In this document: positions 1-9,200 of the stretch, piece after piece
Numbering within the stretch: position 1 is the first letter of the stretch
How the letters are laid out: the number at the start of each line of letters is the position of its first letter
Origin: Asterochloris sp. CNOR1
Lineage: Eukaryota > Chlorophyta > Trebouxiophyceae > Trebouxiales > Trebouxiaceae
DNA length: 64,000 nt
Direction of reading: 5' to 3'
NCBI GenBank assembly: GCA_963969365.1
Contig: OZ017750.1
Coordinates: forward strand, 806,001 to 870,000
Translations under genes and position numbers: made by a program
The notes under the pieces: generated by a model
Databases searched by the model: none
What the model was told of the DNA's origin: nothing
Seen by the model: the letters and a program-made list of their open reading frames with translations, nothing else

Positions 1-452
1 AGCGGCTTTGGTGGCTGGCGACCTGCACAGGTCAGATAAGACTGGCAGCACGGTGGCGGCCTGCATTCTTTGCTGCGGTACATTGAAGAGCTGGAGGAGT
101 TAGAATGCAGGTCAGCGCAACTGCCAGCAGGTCGTATTGGTGGCAGATAGGTCAGCCAAGAGTGTAAGCGCGTTACAGGGGCTGCCAGCACCAGGATGCA
201 TTTTTGTGACCTGCGAGCCGATGGAGCAAGCTGGCTGCCACAGGTCCCCAGTTCTGCACATATTTCAAATCAGCAGTGTTGACAAATTTGCCGCCCACCT
301 TAGATTTTCTTTGCCATGTGCAGAGCTCATCCTCCTGGGGCTGTGGATATCAGTCTGCAACAGCATGATGAAATGCTTGCTCTACTGGAGGCAACGCCTA
401 TGGGTGGTGGCATTCCTCAGGCTCTTGGTTGCAGAGGCAGGCAGACAGAAGC
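1..452 (+). CDS. Exons of an unidentified gene entering from the left
   Basis: Two exons join in phase. The first runs from the window edge to 110 and its readable part ends LLRYIEELEELE; the second starts at 322 after a TGCAG acceptor and reads AHPPGAVDISLQQHDEM followed by LLEATPMGGGIP. The split codon AG|A restores an arginine, which supports both boundaries. A plausible donor follows at about 452 (GTATAC). The first part looks helical and acidic, the second hydrophilic. I do not recognise the family. The 5' end lies outside the window, and I could not follow the gene with certainty beyond this point. Confidence 0.35.
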
Positions 453-1234
453 AAGTATACAACTGAGCAAGCACAACCACAACTGCTGCGGCGTTGTACA
501 CTGGCATTGCTGGGGCAGCACCCCTGTCTGTACACTGATTGAGCTTGTGTGGCCTCAGCAAAGTTTTTAGCCTGACCTGGCCAGCTGGCAGTGGCGAGCA
601 TGGCTTGACTGCCTGGTTTTGAGCCTGATCATGCTCCTGCTGCTGCAATGGGAGTTGCAGCTGGTTCATGCTGACTGAGAGGCCTACAGGTCAGGTAATG
701 TGCGGAGTTGACCATAGGGCACAGATTGGCACCATGTCAACAATGTCCTGCACATGTGCATCTGAATCATGCTCCCAGCCTGCTGGCAGATGACATGCAG
801 TTGCGCACCGCAGGTCAGGTCAGTGCCATTTTCAAACGTCATAGGACTGCTGGGCAAGCAGGGGCTATGCTCAGTCTGCAGGCGTTCAGATATGGTCCTC
901 ACACCTCCTCATGCTCAGTGCATTGCATCAAGACTTTCAATGCAAGGTCTGCAGTGGCGATGCTTCCCACCTTTTACGTGTGCTCAGCCATGCGTCAGCC
1001 TAACCCAAGCGATCGGTTCGCAGGGCAGCTCTTTGCTAGATCAGATTGGCGATGGAACAACCAGGCGAAAGGTCTGACCAGCATGTAACCTAGAAATGGC
1101 CAGTGGACCACTTTGACCTTGCTGTTGCTGTTGCTTGTGCTGCTTCGTTGTCCATATTCTCAATCCAGAGGTGACGAAAGCATGAGGTGAGCTTGCCCAG
1201 CAAGAGAATGTGAGAAGATAGCTGCGCCTCACAG

Positions 1235-1378
1235 AAATATCAGTGTAGCCTCAAAGAGGTCTTCATCCTCAGCAGCCAGAACTGCTACCATAGTGGACCT
1301 GGAGCGCACGGACAAGCTGGAGGTGACCTCGCCAGAGGCCAAGCAAGGATGCATGGGCATGCTTCCATCCGCCTCAGG
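1235..1378 (+). CDS. Candidate internal exon, unidentified gene
   Basis: An open stretch lies between a CACAG acceptor (ending at 1234) and a GTGGCA donor (1379). It reads NISVASKRSSSSAARTATIV and then a charged part containing DLERTDKLEV. Composition is typical of a disordered linker. It probably belongs to the gene entering at position 1, but I could not prove the joins. The alternative is chance openness in GC-rich DNA. Confidence 0.28.
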
Positions 1379-2552
1379 TGGCACCCCTCATGTCATGATG
1401 CTGTTGTCTACCACCCTCAGAGTTGCTGCAGCGTTGCAACTGTTCTCATGCCCTGGTGTCTGCTGTGCCTGGCAGCAATGGGCGCACATCTCTGCGCATT
1501 CTGGATCTTGTTAAGATGCTGCAGGCCTGCAGCATCATGCACACTGATGGGTTCTTGACACTCAGCCTGTCTGTGTTAGCGACAGACGGACAGCGCTGCG
1601 AGCAAATAGGTGCAGCACATATTCACAGGGAGCATGCTGGGTGGTACGCTGCCATCTGTGCTGCGCAAGCCTGTGGCAGGCCAGCATCATGGGACATGGG
1701 TGGCCGGGGGCCTCAGTGGCAGCAAGGGCTGTTCCGATGTTTGATCAGGCGATACCACCCTGCCAACATGCCCTTTGGCAGACATCTGCTTCACTTTCAG
1801 AAACATCGTACACCGCCGACCACAGTTGTCCCGATTGCAGCCATGCACATCGTGTTGGATCCAGTGATTGGTGGATGCAGGTGAGGCTGCACGGCCTGGC
1901 CATGCAGCGGCAGTCTTGGCTCTGGCTCAGTTACTGCAGGTGGCTCTCCAGATTTAGCTGGCTGCATGCGGCACTGAAAGCTGGCCTGCAAGAGGCGCTG
2001 CTGCAGGTGTTGCTGGCCAGGAGTCAAGGTCGGACAATGCTGGTTGGCAGGCGGCACTGGTGATGAAGGCCGTTAGTGTTCCTGCCCGTGCGCGAACGAT
2101 GCTGGCAGCAGGGCTGGACAATGCTTGAGCTCTGCTGCTGCCATGTGCATGCTGATTGCCACTAGTGTGACAGTTCACCCTGGTGGCCAGTCAGGAAGTG
2201 GCCACCAGTTGCTGATTGCCACCAGGGTGGCAGCAGGGTGATCTTGGAGACATCCATGGGTATGCAAAGTTCTGACTGTGGTACACGGCATCTTCAAATG
2301 TAAATGGCACTCAGCAGCAGGATGTTCGTGAGGATGAAGGTGGGTTGCATGAAAGGCTTGAAGCTATCGGTGCAGCTGGCAATCACAACAGCTGCACCTG
2401 GCCAGGCTGAATTAGCTGATGTGGGGCAGTGCTGTTGTATCATGGCTGCTGGAAGAAAAGTCGATGAGTTCCCGCGACAAATGTCTTAGCCGGCACATCC
2501 AAAGCCATTCTGGTGATCTGCAGCACGCATTTGCAGTGTCAACTTGATCAGC
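1379..2552. other. Region without a supportable gene model
   Basis: Several short open frames with TGCAG acceptors occur, for example around 1410-1520 and 1960-2062 (LHAALKAGLQEALLQ then a stop at 2060-2062), but phases do not join convincingly. Between 2176 and 2231 the sequence CACCCTGGTGGC is answered by an inverted GCCACCAGGGTG, a possible hairpin. It may hold the 3' part of the gene entering at position 1 and the promoter of the gene starting at 2553. Confidence 0.3.
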
Positions 2553-3503
2553 ATGGAGGAAACCTATGCCAGCCTTAGTGCAGAAGACATGGCTCACATG
2601 GATCAGCTGCGAGCTAAGTATGCAGGCGCAGGTGTCCAGGTGCAGCAGCAGCTGACGTGGATGTTGTGTCAGATGCAGTTGCCCATCTGATCAGGCGTCT
2701 GCTGCAGGCTTCCATCAGAGGCAGTAGTCAGGAAGACATTGCTGCAAATGTCTCCCAGGGCAGTGCTGCTGAGCCTCTCTTTAAACTCTGTGGGACATGC
2801 GAGGGCACCGGCAAGCAGCAGGAGGAGTACAGCATTGGCAGCTCCTCTGCAGGTGGCTGCAGGGTGCTCGAGGTGACAAGACCTGCCAAAGCGGTGGACA
2901 AGGTGGTGCATCTCATCTCACATGAGTCACAAAAGCTCTGAGCCTGACAAGCATGCATACCGCAGCGCACCCAGAATGCTGCAGCTGATGCAGCATTGCG
3001 CTGCTGCAGAGGAGCTGTCCAGAGTGTGAAGGCGACGGCGGCAAGCTGAGCAGGCCAAAGCTCACAGAGCTCAAGGGCGCAGACAACAAGCCCCAGCAGC
3101 AGCAGGAGCGAGACAAGCCCTCCAAGCTGAAGATTGTCAGGGTCCAGGCCAAGCTCAGTGCCACAATGGAGGTGAGCCTCGTGTTTATCTGGAAGGGACT
3201 GCATCAGCACCATGCACAGCTTCAGCTGGCTCTTGCAGCAGGGACTGCATGGTTCACAGGGCAAAGGGGGCACTAACAACTTTCAGTCCTTCCGTATCTC
3301 TGAACAGTTGTTGCTAATGCACACACGTTGCTCAGGGTGCATCCATGCATGGTCTGCAGGAGCTCAGATCCCTTGACACCAGGATAAAGAATGCTCCTGC
3401 CGGCTCCCGAGAGTTCGACCTCTGCCGCACACTGCATGATCACCTGCAAGCCTATTTGGCCAAGCTTGAGGCTCAGATCCGACTGGCAGAGTGCCAAGAC
3501 TGA
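2553..3503 (+). CDS. Small protein with two CxxCxGxG zinc-binding-type motifs
   Basis: Four exons (2553-2639, 2708-2863, 3010-3171, 3336-3503), all joined at phase 0, give about 190 residues. The N-terminus (METYASLSAEDM-like, beginning MEET) is acidic and helical. Exon 2 carries CGTCEGTGK and exon 3 CPECEGDGG, the CxxCxGxG signature of DnaJ-type zinc fingers. Only two copies are present instead of the four of DnaJ, and there is no J domain. Exon 3 continues into a Lys/Gln-rich linker. Exon 4 is a predicted helix with LQELRSLDTRI and LHDHLQAYLAKLEAQI. This suggests a small zinc protein with a C-terminal coiled coil, perhaps a chaperone cofactor, but the function is inference. It converges tail to tail with the methyltransferase, 72 bp away. 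Confidence 0.6.
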
Positions 3504-3575
3504 CACCTCGACATCTGCTGCTCTTCCTGACTCTGCGCTGAGGCCCTTTGATGTGCCTGGTGCCGTTCTCAGCTG

Positions 3576-4401
3576 CTATGGCCGATCAGCTGCCCAGATG
3601 AGCACCAGCTTTGGGCACGTGGGCCTGTTAAGGAGCTGCTGCTCGCTGCAAATCCAACGGTCTGGAGGCAGCTTGGCTGCCAGGCGCGAAACTGCCTCAT
3701 ACTCCTCCTGTCCGCCTACAAATTAGCAGAGAACTGTCACCGTCAATATCGCAGCCAGAGCGTCTCATTTGTGGAGTTTACCTGGTTGGCCTGAGTAGCA
3801 CAGGACTGAAATGCAACCTCCTGGCCTGATGACTTCCAGTGCAGCCTCTATAGCTGCAACTGTGGTGCTGAGCTTGGTAGCAGTCTCCAGCTTATTGCCC
3901 TGCCGGGGCAGGTACCCGAGGTTGAAGCAGATCAACGCCGCCTTGTTGCTGCCCACATGCTCGTGCATAGTGGAGTGGCACCCCAAGATATAGTGGATGT
4001 AAGGTTGCTCCTCTGGGCTGAGATGCTGTGCAATTGTCTGCCTGGTGGACTCAATGGCAGCCTCCTACAGGCAATGGGTTCGTACACATCGGTATCAGGT
4101 CTGTAGCGGGGGCCAGAAGCCTGGCAATTGCAAAGGAGAAGTGTGCCTGGAGGTCCATGCTGTACACCTGCCCAGCGGGCCCCACTGCCCGGCTGAGCCA
4201 CAGCGTGTCACGCCCGTTGCCAGCTGTTGCATCCACACAGCAATCTCCTTTTTGGATACATTGCTTCCAGGCCTGCTGAGCTATCTCAGTCATGCGTGTT
4301 GGGATGCCAGGGTGTGTGAACGACTTTGCAGGTCTGGGATGGGCTGCCACTGCTTTGCTCGTCATGCAGCAGGACTGCCTGATGACATGGACTGTCCTCA
4401 T
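3576..4401 (-). CDS. YtqB/MnmM-type SAM-dependent methyltransferase
   Basis: Three exons (4147-4401, 3782-4064, 3576-3715) give 225 residues, with exact phases. Exon 1 has the class I SAM-binding motif DATAGNGRDTLWLS followed by VGPAGQVYSMDLQ. Exon 2 begins EAAIESTRQTI and later has ALICFNLGYLPRQ and AALEVIRPGGCISVLCYSG. Exon 3 is GGQEEYEAVSRLAAKL and so on. These are the conserved blocks of the putative rRNA methylase family (YtqB). The Bacillus member, MnmM, methylates the wobble uridine modification of tRNA; plant members are organellar. The first ~35 residues before the domain could be a targeting sequence. Intron 1 (4065-4146, 82 nt) appears to be GC-AG: the donor is CAG|GCACAC. An additional 5' exon cannot be excluded. 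The stop of this gene faces the CxxCxGxG gene. Confidence 0.82.
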
Positions 4402-4544
4402 GCTTCAGAGGCGACCGCGGTATTGCACATGCAGATTGTGGCCAGAGAGTAATGTAAGTTATTTTTTGTTGTGGGAAGCAGCTTTGACTTTGACCTGTTC
4501 AGTGGGAAAAGGGGAGGGTTCTGAACTATCACAGCTCCACTGAA

Positions 4545-5987
4545 TCAGCTGAAAAAGGGGGCTCCACACGTGCAGGTTTTGCGGCCGCCCATGCAGACAC
4601 CTTCAAAGCAAGGGTGTTGCCTGGCAAAAGATGGCTCTGGTGTGACTGCCAAGAGCTTGGCCTGCATGCACAGAGAGAGGGTGTCTCCTGGACATGTTTG
4701 GGGTGCCCGGCCAAAAGCTCTCAGGAAGTGAAGGCACAAGACATCTCACCAGCGCTTCAGTCCAGCCCTTCTCGTCTGGCTTGAGCCGCTGGTACAGCTT
4801 GAACAGAGCAATGGACTTCATGGCATCGCCAACGGCATCATGACCATCCGCAACATTCCAGCTGAGCAACAGCTTTGCGACGTGGTCCTGGCCAAAGACG
4901 CTGTATGAGTTGAACTTCGGGTTCCAAACTCGGTACAGGCCGGCCAGGTCCACCATAGACTGCAAGCAGACCAAGGGGCGGACTATTTCAATGTAACACC
5001 GACATGATGGCTGCTGGAGAGGGGCAGCCAGCACACAGCACAGAGGAGAAGTGGAGCAGGCCGGTCTGCACGTCATCAAGCAGCAGTCAGCGCATGAGAG
5101 GCAGGGGCCCAGACCGGCTTGCGCAGCAGACAACAGCGCCTTCCTGGCGGCCTGCACACCTGGAAATCTGTGCCCTCTTGAAGGCCCAGCCACTGCACGT
5201 CCTGCCGGATGTTCTGGCCGACAAGGATGGCTTGTTTAGGGAGGGTTTGGCGTAGTAGCTGCAGCCCCTGTTGCAGGGACATGCCTTGCTGTTGAAGTAG
5301 CTGTGCTGTCAGACTGCAGCATCAGAGGAAATGCTTGGCGCCTTGAGTAACGTGAGATTGCTGCAGAGCTGAGTTGACAGAAGCCAAGCTGCCCACCTGG
5401 TCAGAGGGGTGAGGTATGATACAACTGGCTTGTCAGGCCTGACATAGACGTTTAGAAGGACTTGCTGGTGCTCATCCTGCAGGCAGCAGCATGAGCAGGG
5501 GTCAGGACACAGTTTGTGACAGACTCTGATGGCCAGCTGGCTTTGCTCTCAGCAGCGCACCACGAGAGCAAACTGGGCAACTTGTCGGGAGTTGTGGTCA
5601 TGACCGGTGGCTACACACTCCACATCTGCAGCCAGGAAATGGCTGAGTCGAATTGCCATCATGCAAAAGGGACACTGCTTGCTTTACACAGCTGGGCTGA
5701 CCCTCATGCCCACACAGCCACCGCTCACCTATGCTGTAATGCGTTGAGGGGGGCTGTTGACTGAACTGGTGCTGAGGGTGTGCTCCATGCTGGGCTTGCT
5801 GCAGCATTTGGATGTCGGCAGGTGTGAACCATTGCTGCTGAGAGAGCATCATCTGCTGCTGTAAGAAATGGGGCTGATTGTTGTAGAATCGTGGGTCCCA
5901 GTGCTGCTGCTGCCAGGCTGGCCACATCTGAGCCTGATAGGCATTGTGCTGGCCGCCGGGTCCTGGACCCTGCTGCTGATGGGACAT
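4545..5987 (-). CDS. DEDDh 3'-5' exonuclease (REXO4/ISG20-like) with C-terminal Cys motif
   Basis: Six exons (5729-5987, 5561-5625, 5397-5476, 5160-5313, 4750-4959, 4545-4661) close exactly to 294 residues. The N-terminal ~80 residues are Gln-rich and low complexity. Then come the exonuclease blocks: DVECVATGHDHNSRQVAQFA (Exo I, DxE), VYVRPDKPVVSYLTPLT, ILVGQNIRQDVQWLG (Exo II Asp), and GHDAVGDAMKSIALF (Exo III, His and Asp). This order matches the RNase T/REXO4 fold, expected to trim RNA 3' ends with two metal ions. The last exon ends HPCFEGVCMGGRKTCTCG, a Cys-rich tail that may bind zinc. The Met at 5987 is the first ATG in frame. It starts head to head with the Sfi1-like gene. Whether the substrate is rRNA, snoRNA or small RNA cannot be read from the sequence. 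Confidence 0.85.
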
Positions 5988-6291
5988 GCCGAGGATTGGC
6001 TAAAGTGGTGGCCAGAATCCAGGTCAAGTACCTCGGTCAACAGCCCACGCATCCTGCAGCCTCGGCGACACACACTGCCCAGCTTGCTGATTTCCCATGC
6101 GGTGACCGTCATTCCAAGACGCCTTGGCGCAGCCAGCATGTCAGCCGGCATGTAAGTGCTGCACATGCCCTTCTCAATGGCATTCGCATGCTGGGTGCCG
6201 ATACCGATATCGTGGCAGTCCCCTACAGATGCAGTGGACTTGCTTGGTGGCCCACAACACATGCACTGCAGGTGAACACCAAGCATCAGGC
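5988..6291. promoter_or_regulatory. Divergent intergenic interval (exonuclease / Sfi1-like)
   Basis: These 304 bp separate the two divergent start codons and must hold both 5' leaders and promoters. I see no TATA box. The sequence is GC-rich with scattered CAGC elements. A 5' non-coding exon of either gene could also lie here. Confidence 0.4.
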
Positions 6292-9200
6292 ATGCCAACA
6301 AGGCAGCCGAGGGCTGCAGGCCTGCCAAACCAGAAAGGCAGCGATGCAGAAAGAGGCCCGCCCCGACCAAGAACTCCTGGCAGCAAGAGAGGGCGCTCGC
6401 CATCGCCACCGCAGATGCCCCCACTGCTTCCCAAGAGGTCAGACCCATCCTCCACAAACCCTCTGCTGGCTGCTAATGCATGCAGGAGCACATGCATGCG
6501 AGCTGTGCCTCAGCCACCTGGATGACAGATTGGCTTTGATTGCCATTTGCTAATGCTGTGATGCATATGGCTTGTAAAGGGCTGCCTCACTGCAGAGTGG
6601 GGGGCGGCTATGAGTATGTGAGCCCAGGGGATCGCAGCAGCCTGCTGATGGAACACAGCACCTACACCACCTACAGGTCTCTACCAGCAAATCAGGAGCC
6701 ATACTCGGACTATGACCTGGTAAGCGCTGGCCCTGGGGCACCAGCTCTCCTCTGATGGGGTATTTCCCAGGAGCTGCTGCAATCATGCAGTAGCGGCTTG
6801 GCCACAGCATGCAACGATTGGATTGTCTTTTACGTTTACCCTGAGCCGCAGTAAGCATCATGCAATGGCTTGCTGATGCAGGACCTGTTGGCGGAGATGC
6901 TAAGGACTGCGGAGGCTGCAGCAGACAGGGAGCGGCAAGGCGCGGCTGGTGCAGGGGAGGTGTGTATGCAATAGCTGAAGATCTGACGTACAGCAGGACG
7001 TCTGTACACAAGCAGCTGCAGATTGGCTGAGCTGGGATGGTGACGTCGTCAGCAGAAGGCTGCAAGTCAGAGGGCTGCCCAGGTGGTAGTCTCAGAATCT
7101 CACGTTCAGGTGCAAGGGACGCAGGCTGTGCAGCTGCCTGCCAAGCATAAATCCTACACTCAGCTGTGACGTTCCGCCTGCAGGTCACCCTGCTGAAGCT
7201 GCTCAAGGCCTATGAGGTGGTGCTCAGGAAGCACAGCATCCAGGCAGCTGAGGACACGTACTATTATCGCCTGCTGCTGAAGCTGAGCTTGGACCCCAGC
7301 CCAGACTGGTGGGCCAAGCTGGCTCGCGAGCGCGAGCTGGCCTTCAGGCAAGTCCTTCTGAAGTCTTCATGTCGCTGGGCTGACTCGAACCTGCCTTGCC
7401 GAACTCTGAGACGTGAGCATCCAACAGCATCGCAGCTTCCCCTCTTGCTGCGCCTGGGAAGTTGCGTACAGCAGCAAAGGGCTCGGCCAGACCGCAGAGG
7501 TGGCCCCCATCTGCATCATGAAACCAGAGAGCGCTTGGTACTGCAGGCAAGTCAAGGGCCTGCAGAGGTCGCCCAGCCCAGTGCGCCCGCAGCCAGTGCT
7601 GCCTCTGGCCAGGCAGGAGTCCCGGCCAGACTCACCCCCCAGCCCTGCCGCCATGCCTGACCGTAGCCGGCCCAGCGGTGCTGACCCCCACTCACACAGG
7701 GAGCAGGAGGTGTGGGGTGGGCAGACTGCAGGGTGGCGGCAGGAGGTTGCTGCCGGCAGGGCCCCCAATGGTGGTACTCAGCACCCACACATGGAGCAGG
7801 AGGTGTGGGGTGGGCAAACTGCAGGGTGGGCCCCTGCTGCGGACTCCTGCCAGCAGCTCTCACCTGTGCCTGGCTGGCCTGCTGGTGAGAGCCGACCCCA
7901 GCAGCCACAGGCTGAGCCACCTGCCGGCATGTCCCAGGCTGCTGGTCATACCGCAATGCGGCGGCTGGACAAGGCGGTCAGCGCTCAGCACTGGGACTTC
8001 ACGCAGCACCCCTCTGAGGCCTACCGGGAGCATTATGCGACAGTGAGGATAGGCGCCCTAGGGGTAGTCATGCCTCTTACTTTGGATACCTGATAGCCAC
8101 AACGCTGCTGTGCACAGCACCGCATGCCTGTTGCCCCCTGTGAGGCAGGGGCAGACACCAGGCAGTGCATGCACCGCAGCCTCTTGTATGCAGCGGGTAG
8201 TGGGCTGACGTGGCAGGTGTTCTCCCCTGCAGGTGTCTGGAGGCGGCATGGGCGCTGCAGCGCTGCCTGCTCAGCAGTCACAGAGCTACCTTGCAGGCCC
8301 AGTGGAGAGCATGCTGCATCGCGCAGAGTCGCCCGGCCTGCGAACTGCAGACATTGACATTCACCTGCAGCCCGGCGCGCAGGGGATGCAGGGGCAGGGG
8401 CAGGGCAGTGCTGCAGCAGGTAGCCCCAGCTGTGCAGGCGCACCCAATGGGTGTGCAAGGAGTGGCCCCTGCTGGGCAGCTGCAGCTGGTGCCAGCGGAG
8501 GGGCAGCGCTGGATCTCGCTGCCTGAGGCTAATGCCTACGAGGCCTTTGCGCGTCTGGCCAGGGCATTTCGCTACTGGCGCGACCGGCGACTACCGAGAT
8601 GAAGGCCAGGTGAGGCAGCCCTGCTGCTGCGGGAAGCTTTGCCTGGCACCGCCTGTGCAAGCAGCTGGCCTGCTACTTGAGGAATATTGGGGCTACAGCT
8701 GCAAAGTAATGTGTGCTGGGATGGTTCCTGGGGCTGCAGCACCAATCACCTCAGGGCCACTACTTAGCTGCCTTCTGCTGGCCTGGTGCCTATACTCTGT
8801 AAGCAGAGCATACGTGTGCAGGGCGATGGCTGACGCGGCTGTGGGCAGGTGGCTGAGCGCTGTGTCCTTCTGGGAGGGTCAGGCTGTGCGGCGCATCTTC
8901 CAGCGCTGGCGGCGCCTCAACCTGCTCAAGCTGGCCACCGCTGAGCAGCACCGGCACTGCGCCAGCGTGGCAACCTCCTTCAGGTAAGCCACCAGAGCAC
9001 TGCTGCCTGCCCTGAGCTACACGCCGAGGCGCTGGCCATGTGAAAAAGGGGCAGCATCCTGACTGCTTGTAGAGGTCAGTGGTGCATGAGCCTGGCAGTG
9101 TACTGCTCACATTTTCATCAGGCTACCAGGCTCCTGCTATTTGGGAGGTTTGGGTGCTTGGCCAGGCAGGGAATTTGCATCTGTGCCATGCTGGCTCCCT

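Noticed and set aside
1085-1150. CTGTTGCTGTTGCTTGTGCTG as a trinucleotide-repeat feature
   Set aside because: Too short and impure; similar CTG-rich strings are common throughout this GC-rich sequence.
2176-2231. Inverted repeat as a mobile-element end or riboswitch
   Set aside because: Only about 11-12 matching bases with no target-site duplication, transposase or conserved RNA core nearby.
4045-4452. A + strand open frame of 135 codons over the methyltransferase
   Set aside because: It is antisense to a well-matched SAM methyltransferase with family motifs in three exons.
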